This document shows, one piece after another, positions 1-12,725 of a stretch of DNA of 64,000 nucleotides; positions within the stretch are counted from its first letter, which is position 1; each line of letters begins with the position of its first letter. The DNA is taken from NCBI GenBank assembly GCA_016806645.1, contig JACSYO010002159.1, forward strand, positions 11,425,827 through 11,489,826. Direction: 5' to 3'. Under the pieces are notes generated by a model, which worked only from the letters and a program-made list of their open reading frames with translations, ran no database searches and was not told the origin of the DNA. The position numbers and the translations under genes were made by a program. The DNA comes from Ophiodon elongatus. Its lineage: Eukaryota > Chordata > Actinopteri > Perciformes > Hexagrammidae.

Positions 1-969
1 CCAATTTCACAAAAGTTGCCACAGCCATCTGGCTAGTGTGCACAGAGGTTGTGGTAGCTGGTGTGGAGGAAATAGTCCTCAGGTTATATGCTGCATTCAA
101 GCTTTATTCAGGTGAAGGTTCACTGTAGGTGTGGCATCCTGCATTGCAATAGCTCTCTCTTTCAACTTCTATTTCCTGCTCTTTATTGGCTCTTTTAGGC
201 CTCTCTCCTTGTGACGCCGGCAGGCAGACTCAATACTGTGAAATGTGATGGAAAAGCTGTTGTGAAGCCATGCAAGTTACATTAATCATTGGAGTGACAC
301 ATTATGGAAAGAAACAATTGCACTTTGAAGAGTTTTAACCGTAGTCTCTCAGAGAGAAAGAAAGAGAAAAATGTATCACTTCACTTATGTCACTGCTTGA
401 ATAAAACACGGCGACGTAGAACATAATAACATGTTAATAGCTGTCTTGTGTGGGTATTCTATGGCTGCTGCTTTTTATATTGCTGCTGACCTCCGGTCTA
501 CTCTGAGAGTAATGCAATCACAAATGAGTGCAATCCATATTATCTCATTGGAGATTGAATTGGAGGGAATTTGAATGATTGAATTTGAGATTTTATTTGA
601 TACATGTTCAATACTTGCATCAAATAAGCAAGCTAAAGCTTCAACAAACAACATTTTAATGCCAATATTGCCAATATCATCTTCAGGGGTTTTATGTCTG
701 TGGCATACATGAATTTGAATTGTTGAGATGAGACAATGAAGAGGGACTGGAAGAGACTGAGCTGCAATAAGTTGATTGTGGCTGTTTTATAAATGTATCT
801 ATATTGTTCACCTATTGGTCAGTAAACTGGTGCTTGAACATTAGAACATTATTTATATTCATCATGAATTATATAGTAACTTTTGCAATTTGTTGACCTA
901 AAAATGTCGGTTAATTAAGTTCAACCGTATAATGTGCATCAAAACATGTTCTGATGTACAGAACATTAT
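1..969. other. Non-coding, nothing recognised
   Basis: AT-rich sequence with no open frame of note and no repeat that I recognise. It is probably part of the long first intron of rtn4rl1, or upstream intergenic DNA if exon 1 lies inside this window. Confidence 0.5.
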
Positions 970-1810
970 TTTACAGTTTCTTTGGCTCGTTTTTGTTTAA
1001 ACATACTTAAAAGAAAATCTTTGGACATCACAACAAAGTAACTCACCAAACAAAAATGCATTCATGCTTCAAAACCTAGTTATTGTGTCAGTAAATTGGC
1101 CAATGGCACACAAATGAAGTTGTTTTGTGCAGGTAATTTTTTCACCAACCCTGGAAATATTTCTTATATACTAATCTATATGTGTTCATTCACTCTGACT
1201 GCTTACTGTACTCTACAAGGATGTCAGTTGTGTCTTGCTGAATGCTATTGTATATCGCACTGAGCTTTTTAGATCCTGATTTCTACACTTCGAAAAATCA
1301 ATACTGTACAATACATGCTACACATTGTGTAGCAATGTGTCACATGTACTGTAAACAGAGAAGCCAACTTTGATCTTTAATATAAAGTAAAAATAAATGA
1401 CATTAATGACACCACGACATCTATCCATCGAAATGTATTAATTCCTTCTGTTGAAATTGGGAACCTAAAAGCTCAGTGCGGTACACAATTGCATTAAGCC
1501 AGACAAAACTGATATTCTTGTATAGTACAGTAAGCAGTCAGAGTCAACAAAAAAGTAAAGCAATATAAAAAAAAATGTCAGGGTCAACTGCCATGATAAA
1601 AAAAACATCTAAACATTTTGACCAGTCCGACTCACACAATGACAAAACAATTATTTATTTAGAATTTTCAATAACTAGGTTTTGAAGTAAGAATGAAGTG
1701 TTTTTGGTAAGTTACTAAGTTTTGCGGACATGCAACATGTGATGTCACATGAAAAAATGACAATTGTACTTACAGTTTGAGAATGTTAAGATGAGCCAAA
1801 CCGACTGAGA
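970..1810. repeat. Long imperfect inverted repeat (foldback element, ~840 bp)
   Basis: The two halves are reverse complements of each other over most of their length. The best block pairs 1193-1269 with 1471-1547: 9 mismatches in about 77 bases counted by eye. Another block pairs 1067-1085 with 1669-1687 over 19 identical bases. Weaker pairing covers 1022-1190 against 1548-1738, and a possible outermost ttggctc pairing extends it to about 977 and 1805. The unpaired loop is about 1300-1440. No coding frame lies inside. The structure fits a non-autonomous DNA transposon with long terminal inverted repeats; ends and target duplication could not be fixed. A transcript through it would form a long hairpin. 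Confidence 0.8.
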
Positions 1811-2090
1811 AAAACTGAAGACATCATGTAGCTTTAGTGAAGAGCTGGAACAAGCTGATAAACAACAAGTTTAGAGGAGAAGTAAAAGAGGAAATCAATA
1901 TAATGAAGACGTAAAGTAAAGTAAAGTAAACTGTTTGCTCTGAGGCATTTTGTTCTTGGTTGTCAACCCTGTAATATTGATTTTGTAGATATTAAAAGTA
2001 ATCATCATATTGAAGTAAAGTCCCAGTATTTCTAATATCTACTCTGTTTGGCTTCACAAGTCCATGCATCTGTGTGTTTGTGTGTTTTTA

Positions 2091-2115
2091 TGTGTGTGTG
2101 TGTGTGTGTGTGTGT
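2091..2115. repeat. (TG)n microsatellite
   Basis: A run of about twelve TG dinucleotides preceded by interrupted TG-rich sequence (2069-2090). The 80-residue open frame across it is a repeat translation, not a gene. Confidence 0.95.
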
Positions 2116-2403
2116 ATGCTATGCTCCAGGAGGCCGGCTTCCAGCTGTCAAGGAGTGCAGCCTGCAGTCAGTCAGGGGGAACAGGTCCATGTTAGCTGCC
2201 AGTCAGGCCCAGCACTGCAACTGCTGTCCCTACAGTAACGATGATGGGGGAGCACATCCTCCACTACGGGAGCTCATTAGGGCAAACTAATTGGAGTTTC
2301 TTAAAGGAGGCTGGGGAGACAGGTGTTTGTCCACATTTTGGAAGTCCAAGTCCAATTCCTGCGCAGGGTTTTCACCTGGCAGCTACCAAAGGACACTGCA
2401 AAG

Positions 2404-2516
2404 ATAGATAGGTAGATTGGTTGGTAGGTAGGTAGGTAGGTAGGTAGGTAGGTAGGTAGGTAGGTAGGTCGGTAGGTAGGTCGGTAGGTAGGTAGGTCGG
2501 TAGGTAGGTAGGTAGG

Positions 2517-2567
<51 letters not shown>
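2404..2567. repeat. Compound (GGTA)n / (GATA)n tetranucleotide tract
   Basis: About 160 bp of tetranucleotide repeat. It begins with interrupted GATA/GGTA, continues as GGTA units with several GGTC variants (about 2468-2498), and ends as uninterrupted GATA units (2520-2566). The order suggests one ancestral array in which point changes created new unit types that then expanded. Confidence 0.95.
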
Positions 2568-4271
2568 ATCAGCCCTCCAATCCCTCATCTTCTATCAACA
2601 GCAGCAATAAAACAGGAAATATAGCCCCTCAAAAACACAATGCTGAAAGCCTCTTCTGATTCCCTGCTTTTACCCAACACTGATAATCACTATAATTATT
2701 ACTGCTCTCACAAATAACTGAGAGTTGGAAATCATTTAATGGTGCAATCTAAAATTAAACACAACACATGTAAACACAGACATGGAAGGGGAAACATGCA
2801 ATTACTGGTAATTATAGAGTGAGATTTTACCATCAATCAACCTCCAGTGTACTGAGGAGGAAATTGCAGATCGCAAGAGACAAAAATAAGATTTCCTCAC
2901 TTTAGTATTGCCAAGAAAGTTAGAGTTGTATATGCTGTAGAGTTTTCATTTAAAACTCCCTGGGTCATTATTAAATATTAATCTGCAAGATGACAAATCT
3001 GTCCATAAAGAGCACGAAAAAAGTGTTTATTTGATTCCTTAAAACGACACAAAGTTTTATTCCCATGAAGATGCTATTAAACTGGCATGAAGAACCCTAA
3101 TCCGCCTTAATGTCTGGGAGTTGAGATGCATGTCATGCGGTGATTATGCTGCCTGCTCCCGTGTTTCATATGTTCCTCTGTGAGCAGCAGGGGGTAAGAT
3201 CTTCTGGACTGACTCAACTGTTAGAAGCCAAGCTCCAATATAAACTTGACTCCTCAGAAAAGGATTCGGCAGAATCACTTGCATGTAAGTCACATTTGTG
3301 AGCAAGGAATCAGAAGATGTTTTATATGCATCAGTATGGTCTGTTAAGTTGGGTAAAACTCATTATGAGTCCTTGTCATAAGTCCATGAGTTCATGACAG
3401 GTAACGTGTAATTATGATAGGGTAGTGTAGGTGTATTTGTTGTCGTGTATAAGGGCACAAATCCCTGTGGTGACTCCTGCGATATACCCTCCAACCTGTA
3501 TTTTATGATCTTGAAGTGAAAAACTCCCACACACTATTTGGCTACCTGCTGGTCTGTTTTCAAATGGAATCCCCATCACTTTTAAGAATTTAAGTTGATT
3601 TTCTTACTTTACTTTCTCTAAAAAGTGCCCTCTGATGGTCATGCTTCCATAGTTCAAATAACAGGCATGAGCAGCAAAAATGCGCTCAAACTGACTGCTG
3701 CGGCTTGAGTGATTTAACTTTTCTTTTTGTCTTTTAGGCCACATACAGTTCGTCATATCTTGTTGGTAAAAGTTGTTGTGGTTGTATTCAGACTAAAAGG
3801 CATGACCTGCAGACACCTCAACTCAGGGCTAGAAAAAGCACTTCACTGTCTCTACATGCTTTTAGGTTGAAAACAGTACAGTGGTGTTTGTGGTTAAAAA
3901 ATGCAACATTATCTATCAGAACAAGATCGATCTCGAACAAGGAAACTCAACATCGTTTTAAGTAGCAATACTATGGAAAGCAGGATAACCAATTTCAGCA
4001 TAATTTGTTATTACATTATAGATTTTTACTTTTCAAATGAAATTTGTCCCGTAACCCAACACCTGAAACAAAACCTACACACTTACACTTAGATGCTAAA
4101 AAGATTTATCCGTCGGCACAAATCGAGCTCAATTGGTACATTAAACAGCTTAGAAGTGAATTGCGTGTAGGCATTTATTGCTTCAGTTTTCACATTTTAT
4201 GCAAAATGTGAATGTTCTTGTCGGGTCCCGCATTGTCTCTGCAGTATTTGCATCACCAAATTGCTTTAGAA
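2568..4271. other. Non-coding, nothing recognised
   Basis: No coding frame longer than about 60 residues, no recognised repeat and no splice-site pair that forms a convincing exon. Confidence 0.5.
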
Positions 4272-5037
4272 CAGGGGTCGGCAACATTAGTTTGATTTGT
4301 TTCCTTTGTTGCAACAATGTAGACACACCCGCGTCCTTATTACACACTTATTACACACAGCAACTGACATAGTATAAGTCGGAGATATTCCCCCCTGGGA
4401 GGGCGGGAAGGGAGTTGGATGGGTCAAACAAACACAGGACTTTCTTCGAGGCGACCGATGTTTGTGTCCCAAGCAAAACTAAAAGTAATCGTTGACATTT
4501 TGTCACATCATTCGGTAATCACATGACTCTCTGGTCAGTCAAGTTACCGTAAACCATGCTCTTTTGTTAAACCTAACAAAGCATTTTTTTTGCCTAAGCC
4601 TAACTTCCTGTGAAGACAGAAGTTTATTTTGAAAAGACACTATTCATGTAACAGGTGTAAACTAATAAGCCATCCCTGACATGTCCACAACTCATGCTTG
4701 AGGGAGACGTAGTGCGTCATAGTTTGAAGTCTGGGAGCACTGACCAAGCGGGAGTATTTGATGCACTAGGGTGATAATGTGTTGGGATGGCCGCCATTTT
4801 GTATAGTGCTCTTATATAATTACAATTATCCTGATGGGAGAATGATGATTTTTTTTTTATTTTTATGTTGCTATGCATGTTGCCTATAGGGAAAAAATAC
4901 AGTTATAGATCCGTTGGAGATTTAATTTGCTTGTTTGATGTCATGAACTTAATGTTGACCTTAATGTTAATGTGGCAGACAAATTAACAATAAGATTTGA
5001 AAATAACAGTTCATATCAAAAAGGTTGCCGACCCCAG
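4272..5037. mobile_element. Non-autonomous hAT-type DNA transposon with intact target duplication
   Basis: The left end reads caggggtcggcaac and the right end gttgccgaccccag, terminal inverted repeats of about 14 bp with one mismatch. The bases immediately outside are identical: ctttagaa at 4264-4271 and at 5038-5045. An 8-bp target-site duplication with C(A/T)GGGG ends is the signature of the hAT superfamily. The 766-bp interior has no transposase frame, so the copy depends on a transposase made elsewhere. A second repeat family (4378-4790) lies inside it. The undamaged duplication argues for a fairly recent insertion. Confidence 0.88.
4378..4790. repeat. Interspersed repeat nested in the hAT element (family P copy 1)
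   Basis: This segment shares long blocks with other places in the window. A 29-bp block at 4623-4651 is identical to 43737-43765, and an 18-bp block at 4417-4434 (ggatgggtcaaacaaaca) is identical to 15555-15572. It also carries the cctaa(a/g)cctaac motif seen in the copies near 12.6 and 15.7 kb. It has no coding capacity. I recognise the motif as typical of an abundant teleost non-autonomous repeat, but cannot name the family. Confidence 0.75.
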
Positions 5038-6490
5038 CTTTAGAAGATTCTGTAACCCTAATTAGAGCATTTGTTTGTTGCATTGTACACATGAAAAAAG
5101 ACAGAGACAGATTTTTATCAAACATAAATAAAAGTATTAAAACATTTGTGTGTGCATGTTTCTGTGATAATAGCAATTTTGAAGATGAGTTGGAACTGTT
5201 GTTGTTGTTCAATTCATGAAAAAAAACATCAAGGAACATTGCATTTACAGGCTTTTATATATTAGATATATATGCAGTATAGAAGCTATGTACCTCATGT
5301 TGATTGCTTCCGATACGATTAAAAATCCAACTTCTGGCAAAGGATCACAGCTGTGTGACTGTAGTTACTGCAACAGTGTATAGCTTTTAAGTGTGTTGAG
5401 GATATGAGAGGCATCTGGGTTGAAACAGAATATGGGCTTTGTGTCCACTCAATTTTGACCACATCTTATTCTGAAAAGGAAAGAGCCCCGCTGAAAGAGA
5501 GCTGCTGTCCAGAGATAATGATAGCCTGTCACATTTAAGGGCAGCATTTATGCTGATTTATTTATTTATTTTTCTGAAATTGCTTCCAGAGCAGAATGTC
5601 ACTCAATAACAGACTTACTCAAACATGGCTACAGGCCATCCCTCAGTACTTGCTGACTGGTGGTTAATACAAAAGATTACACAATATCAGCAGGTGACTC
5701 GTAGAACACTCATTGATAGAGAGGAACCGGTCAAAATCCATCAGAGACATCTGTATAAACTCATGCTCAGCATTGAAACAGATGGTACATTTAAGTTATG
5801 AGTTCATTACCTCAATGTCATGTAGGGTGTTCTCTCCTCAAAGGGAGAACTTCTCCTCAGGCTACATTTCTTTTTTTAATGGCAGCCAAGTTTATCAAGT
5901 GTAATTGGCTCATCTCATTAAGCTTATTTGTTTTTTACCATTTACAACACATCTGGGATTTTTTAAACTGAAAATATTTACAATGTCTAAAATAAGAAAA
6001 AGAAATATGCGTTGTTCAATATGTTCAACTGTTGCACTTTTATTTTTTTGTAAATCAACTTTCTCTCAACCTGCCCTCTCTGCTCCAACTTCAATTACCG
6101 TTTCCAACAAGTCTTTCAACAACCCACAGAGAAAGAAAAAGTGACACTTTCAGCAAAGGCAATATGAGATAATTTTTTCCAGTTGAGGAAAAGTGAGTAT
6201 CACAACCTGTAACTCCGTAACAAAGGCGGCATGTTTTGGGTTGCATTACACTTTGGTCTTTTTATGCAGCTGCAGTGAAAAAAAATTGGCATCGCTGCCT
6301 CTTGTACAACATATTTCTCCTCTGTAGGAGCATTGAACATCAATACAAATGGTAAGTCATGAAAAGATCATTTGCTGTTTGACTCTGTGAGTTGCCGACA
6401 CCAAAATCTGTACCAACAATATAAATATTCTGCTGTCAGACTATGAAGTCATTGAAGCTCTGCTTTCACTGATGGTTTAGTTAGCTGAAA
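5038..6490. other. Non-coding, nothing recognised
   Basis: AT-rich sequence beginning with the right-hand target duplication of the hAT element. The open frames at 5713-5904 and 5905-6144 are short, of biased composition and resemble no family. Confidence 0.5.
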
Positions 6491-6800
6491 ACATGGGTTA
6501 CATATTGAAACTCTGGACTCTATGAGAATAGGCGTAGCCCCCTAAGAGCTGTCGCTGTTGAGTCCATCCCTGTGCGCATACACGGTCATGAAGATATTTT
6601 TTGCATCCTTCAGCTCTGCACAGGCCTAAGTGCCATGTGACCACAGTTCTGTTCCCAATCAACCAGCATTTCTTCAGCAGGAGTAGGTGGAGCCAAAGGG
6701 CCCCACAGCTTAGAGGGCTATGTCTATAATCTGTAGTTTCAATACGTAACTAAGATTCTATTTTGTGTAGGCTTCGCCCTCAATAGCTGTCATTATTGGG
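6491..6800. repeat. Interspersed repeat with internal inverted and direct repeats
   Basis: Bases 6493-6545 pair imperfectly with the reverse complement of about 6700-6750 (gttacatattgaaactctgg against gttacgtattgaaactacag when inverted). The segment at about 6530-6570 (aggcgtagccc) also recurs in direct orientation at about 6769-6808 (aggcttcgccct). The mixture of hairpin arms and a direct duplication suggests a foldback-type non-autonomous element or a structured SINE. It resembles a repeat I remember from other teleost genomes, but no second copy is present here. Confidence 0.6.
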
Positions 6801-9800
6801 TTATGGACGAAGCTGATGTAGTCTGTGTCCCACTGTGACACCAAGGACCAGAAGCAGACAAGATACATCAGTTCACAAACCATATATGCCACGCACAAGA
6901 AAGGTCAGGCAGGCACCCTAATGTGTCATGGTCAACACGGCACTGCCGTTGCAGAAAATTGTGGGAAAATTGTCAATTCGGTTCCTAAGCAGCTCACCTT
7001 TATAAGTAATCATCAGATTAGAGGGACACCATTTGCAAAATTGATTCACAAATGTAACTACAATTTAGATTTTCTGAATTCTGGGAGCCTTTATGTGTAA
7101 TAATTTATTCTGAGTTTTACCACTTCAATTATTAATCTGCAAGTTTATGAAATGAGCCTACATAATTTGACGTGTGTGCTTGGCGTAGATCCTGTTACAA
7201 ATGTAGGTAGATAACGTTCACTTTATGTAATCCACTTCTTACATACAGTCCATGACTCCACTATATTGTTTATATGGTAATTTAACAACGTTTATTTGAT
7301 TGCTATAGTTATTAGTGACTTTCAAAACCTAAGGATGAGCTTATAGAATATGCATTTCATCAACTAAGCATATACAGTAGTTCGATGTATCTCCACCACT
7401 ACCAGCTAGAACATTAAAATGCTGCTTACATTTTTATGAATTAGCAACAATAATTCAACATATATATTATTTAATATAATACCAATATAATATTTTTATA
7501 TATTATAATATAACTATAACAAGGACACATCTTATTACTTTTGATATTTCAAGTAGGCCTACATTTAGGTACATACTTTAAGTATTTAATGTAAACATAT
7601 AGACATAAGTAAATTAGGTAAAAGTATTAATACCAAATTGTTATTTCTTAATGCAAGAGTTTTAATAACTTTTAGTTTTTTGTTTTGTTTGTTGTTGTTC
7701 TTTTTATGGTGGTATTGTTATTTTTAGTTCCGTAAAGAATCTGAATACTTCCCTAGTGTGACCAGTGGGAGGTCTGGAACAACTTCCAATGTCCCATCAG
7801 CCAAATTATTGATGTGACCGGGAGATTATTAATTTGACCATTGATCAAAGCAAAGAATAAATAACTGGCCAGTTGAAGTAAGGAGAGAAGAAAGTAATTT
7901 GTCAGCAGAGCTGAGCAGATGTAATATCTGGGCATTACTAAATATCCCCCACATTTGACACAGTCTTGCCTGGCATGAATAGTGAGTGGGAAATTGGTGA
8001 AAATGTCATCAATCAATGTCTTGTCTACAGGATTGGCTTGTTAGTTATGCCAACGAAAGTACTGCTGACATTCTGCAACAGATGGCAACAGGGGAGTGAA
8101 TGAAAATGGACAGTAGAAGGAAGAGAACAAAAAATGTGGAGTGGATATAAAATGAGTACTCAAGATGAGAGATCCTTCAGGAGAATGCTCATAAATGCTA
8201 AATATTAGATACAGGATATTTAGAACTTTAGAGTTCAGGACAGATCAGTCAACGTGTAATTATGTTGCTCTGGGAGAAATCACAGCTTAGTATCGCCAAT
8301 GTTTTCACAGCAGGGAAAATGGAGCTGCCCTCCAACTCAATTGGAATTATTTCTGCAGAATAGTTCATAAGGGATCATGACCACAGAGGTGATGTACCAG
8401 CTAAGATAATGTGTGTTTGTGCTTAGAGGTTTAGGACCAATCCAGTAACAGCTCAATGGAGATGGCTGGCATTGCATGATATTTTAAAAATTAAAATCTG
8501 TCACCATGTATAGTGTACATCAGGCTGACTTAGGGCGCTGCTTTTCCCCCAATGTGGAAATCTAAAGAAATTGTACAAGAAAAGTCATTGTATGGAGATG
8601 AGATGAGAAGGAAGGGTTAGAATATCAAGCATTTGTTTAAGTTAACAAAGTGACTTCCTTCAGAGTTTACGGTCTCATGTAATTTATTCATAGCAAACAA
8701 AAAAGCAAATGTCAGTTAGAAAAAGAACATTTCGAATCAGTTGTTGAACTATAAGTGCACTGGATCCGATGTCAGTGTGATATTTAAAACGGATTAATGA
8801 ACCTGAACTCATACCAGCTACATGAATAATCTAGTCTGCACAAATACTGTGGATAAACAGAAGACTGACTGTGAGTCTGAGACGAGGCAGACAGCCGGCA
8901 AGATGTAAGTGATGTTGCAGAGCAAACAGCAGTCACAAGACAGAGAGGTGGGACAGATGGCAGCATAGTCATCGAATGGTTTCTCAGGTCGCAACAGTAC
9001 AAAACAGCAGTGGGCAGCTGCAAAATGAAGTATTTAGAAGGCTAAATGAGACAGACTATTTATCCCCAATTGCAGTGGTTAATCCAGCAGAGGGTATTTG
9101 TTCCATGAACCTGTTCACACCCACTAGTGAAGTTTCAGTATGAGTATGATTTATGTCACTCGAGCTGATAGAAAGTTTCCTCTGACTCCTAAAATGTTCC
9201 AGGCACATACAAATGATGTTGCCTTGGGTTCAGTCATATATGGAAAAACAGTGGGTTATTTCCAAGGGGATTTACAGCAGAAAGTCTTTCTTCTTGCCAT
9301 CTGAAGCATCCAAGCTAAACATCACGTTGTGGTGCGAGTCCCCCGATTCAGAAAGATCAAGCTACACTATACAGCTGATATTTTTAAAAATATTCTGGAG
9401 AAAATCTGAACAAGAGGCAGAGATTTTCCATAACCGCCACAAGACTAGAAAAAAAACTTAATTAAAGAATTAATTTGTTGCTTAGAAAACATAAAAAAAA
9501 ATGTGGATTAATAAGGGTTTTAAATTCAAAAGTATTTAAAAAAACATGAGTAAATATATTAACTTATTTTTGTTTTGTAACATTAAAATGTTGTACAATC
9601 CAACACAAACACCACACCATACTACAATCATTGCAGGGCTGTTGTATTAGCCTGCATTATATTGTACCGCTATAATGTCCACTGCTTCCCATTAATGGAG
9701 GAATGTTTAATTGTATGCAGAGAAAATTAGCGGTCTTCAAACAAGGCTTGTACCATTGTATAATTTGAACATGGAGGGAATAAGGTATAGAAAAAAAGCA

Positions 9801-11305
9801 TGTATTCAACTGAGTATAAATTGGATTTATGCATGTGGATTGATTTGTCAAGAGCCCAATTTATACCAGGTTTATATGGGAGACTGTTTATCCTATAAAT
9901 CTTACTTGCTCTCTTAACAGCATCATAATGTTGTACACACACTGTTATACTCTATCACACACTACTATACATTTTACATGGACAAACATGCTCTCTTATA
10001 CACACACTCACAGTGTCCTACACAATGTACAGCGTTCTCTTACACACACATGGCTATACACTTAATACTGGCTAACATTAATCAGTTAGGGGGCGCTTGA
10101 GCATAAATGAGCTGTGAGCCCTTATTGATCACCTGTTTGCTGTAATGGTGTTGAATATAAATATTTTTTTGACACGGGGCCCTAGACGTGTGTTAATGTA
10201 GCCAGTTAGCTTAGTTGTGTCAGAGTTTGATGTCTACAGAACAGAAGTTGATTGAAACACAAATATATTTTGGGTTTTCCTGATTTTTACACCTTTAAAA
10301 ATAAGAATAGAAGATACTTTATCAGAAAAGACATGGTTACTGTCGCTCTGTCAAAAAAATGGCACGTTTTAAATGAATCTTAAAAATGCTTGATTTAAAT
10401 CCTTCTTTTAGCATAAGCAATGCTAGCAGAGCCACATTTACAATTAATCTGAAATCATACTGGTAAAATATAATCTATGTACCAAACAGCCTCTCATAGC
10501 TTTATATCTCATGTTGATTTGTTTGAAGAAAAAGTCACAGTGCACAGCCAAAAAATGCTAAGCTTAAGTCTTCTGGAGGTTGCCAAAGGTGTGTGACCAT
10601 TACAAAAACACACAAACTACGTGCTATGTCAAGTCTGTAATTCAAAATCTATAAAATGGTCCATAGCTGATTCCATTGCACCAGCTGCAGGGGGCTGAGA
10701 AGAGGTCCTGCTACTTTTTACAGCATTTGATATGAACGTGTTCATAAGTCTCATGCACATCATTGCTAATGTCTGTTGGGCGGGTGGACTGTAAATATCT
10801 GAAATGCTCTAAACCCCACACAGTGCTCCACTCTCCATCCCTCAACACATCAGCGGCATTCTTCTTATTTCACGGCCCCAGCACAGTAATTTCTGTGGGA
10901 GAAATATACTTCCAATTTATGTTTCATAATTTCTAACTGGAGCAATCCACCAATTGAATTCATGGAGCACCAAAGTGCATGTCAGAAACAGAGAGGCATG
11001 GAGAAGAGGGGCAGGAGACAAAAGAAATATTGCGTACTTAACAGGAAATAATTATTCTTGATTGAGAAGCATTTGCTGCACAATTATTTTCACCATCACT
11101 ATTTCTCAAACTCTCCTGATGTCATAAGTCTCTGGGTGAAGAAAAAAAAGGTTAATTTTTTTCTATCCCTCCAAGTACATGGCACACTGCATTATCTCTT
11201 TGCAGATTTACATTTTCAGACACGTAGGCTGTCATTGGTGGAGGAACAGCCGGGGGATAATAACACTGGAGCGGTGAATATAATGAAAGTAGTGCCATTT
11301 GTCAC
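6801..11305. other. Non-coding, nothing recognised
   Basis: About 4.5 kb without a supportable gene. It includes an AT-rich patch (7455-7520) and a low-complexity tract of cacac/ctcttac motifs (9930-10055). The frames at 7753-8016, 8784-9023, 9213-9461 and 9657-9942 overlap on both strands and show no domain. Confidence 0.5.
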
Positions 11306-11348
11306 ACTTACTCACTCACTCACTCACTCACTCACTCACTCACTCACT
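11306..11348. repeat. (CTCA)n microsatellite
   Basis: About ten uninterrupted CTCA units. Confidence 0.95.
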
Positions 11349-12171
11349 GTGTGAGGAAGCTACGATCACAAAATGAGTATGCTAAGTTTATACTACTTGC
11401 TGAATTCATTAGATCCATGGTGATGTAAAAAATGTATCCATGTCCAATTTCTCATTGACCTCTGCATTAGTGATTATTTCATCAGCACATGATAATAAAA
11501 TGTATGTGTATATGGAGGAGGCAGCAATGGAGAAGGTCCGGTTCATATACCATCACCAAAACGGGAACAAAATATTGCTTTGAATGCCAATTTTTGGTTT
11601 GGGCACAAAAATATGTGCCAAACCATAGAATTTACTGTAATGGAAGGAAATGATGGAGAAAAGGGTAGTGCCTTTGATTGTACCAATGCTTTTTCATGTT
11701 TTAGCTCATTAACCATGTTTCATGTGTACCTCGAACCACTTTCTACAGCATGCAATGTTCCCTGTCAAAGCAACATTACCATCTCATTGTTATTCAGTTG
11801 TAAGAAGAGACAGCTATGAACATTTGTCGGTGTGTTCAAGGAAGATCTGGCATAAGTTGCTGAAAAGCATCACATTCACAAGCTATGTTTTTGGAAAGTC
11901 AAACCTAGAGGACAAACAAACAAAAACAAAAAAAACAAGCAAACATGGTTATTGCTGGAAGGTTCATGTAAATTTCTCACATTGAAAAGTTTGCAGCTCA
12001 AGTCTCGCATTCTTTAGTTTTTGAGTAGAATTGAAATGCACAAAACAAGGAAGAGTTTTTAAACCATTTCTTGCTCACAAGATTCATGATGAACATGAAA
12101 AAAAGAAAATAGTTTTTATGATGACGACTTATGTGTCCCGTATGAAACATTATGTCTCGTGATGATGTGAT
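11349..12171. other. Non-coding, nothing recognised
   Basis: No repeat recognised. The overlapping frames at 11580-11985 have no recognisable domain and no splice context. Confidence 0.45.
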
Positions 12172-12450
12172 CATGGCCGGGCCAGTCTCAAGGCACCCAG
12201 CCAGCGGCTCTTTCACATCTGTTCAATGTTGCAACAAATTTCCAAACAAACATTTAGATTCCATCGCAGTGGGAATCTAAACGGTTACTTTCTAAACTGA
12301 AAACATAATTTAACTTAATATAGTGACATATTAACAGCTTTAAGCCTGGCTCCAAATCTCATATGCCTGACGGGGCCCGTCTCAAGGCCGCCCAACAAGC
12401 AGCTCCGTCATATCTCTAAAAACGTTTCTACCAAATTTTCAAACAATGTG
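12172..12450. repeat. Pair of diverged direct repeats (~85 bp each)
   Basis: The segment 12172-12255 resembles 12365-12450 in the same orientation. Shared landmarks are gtctcaaggc, cagc(a/g)gctc, and an aatttt/cc-caaacaa end. The copies are about 190 bp apart and clearly diverged. They may be the subunits of one older interspersed element that continues into the next repeat. Confidence 0.6.
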
Positions 12451-12534
12451 CAGTAAGCAGATGTCTCTTACTCAGAAATTCTTGCTAATACATAAAAATC
12501 CATACATTTTACATCAACTTAGTATAAATACGAT

Positions 12535-12725
12535 GTTAGTGTGATACCAAACACATCCAATGATGTGTTTTCTAACGCTAACTAAGTTGTTTTATGGCCT
12601 TAACCTAACTAACACCGTTTCACGTTAACCATGCGTGAACCATCAGCATCAACTACGCAAAAGGCCGCCCTTGGCATCATTATGCCAGAAACTTCTAACC
12701 AAGTGGCAAAATATGACAAGTAGGG
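12535..12725. repeat. Diverged copy of repeat family P (copy 2)
   Basis: It contains ggccttaacctaactaacac followed by cacgttaaccatg, matching cctaacctccac and cacattaaccacgta in the 15.4-15.8 kb copy, and a ggccgcccttggc block comparable with ggccccctttaggccgtc at about 15440. The match is partial, so the boundaries are approximate. Confidence 0.5.

Noticed and set aside
2301..2588. 95-codon minus-strand frame rich in Tyr, Leu, Ser and Thr
   Set aside because: Translation of the GGTA/GATA tetranucleotide array.
3393..3410. ATG ACA G|GTAACG as a possible rtn4rl1 exon 1 with the correct phase
   Set aside because: Only two codons, no promoter or CpG context, and no resemblance to the short basic start expected of the family.
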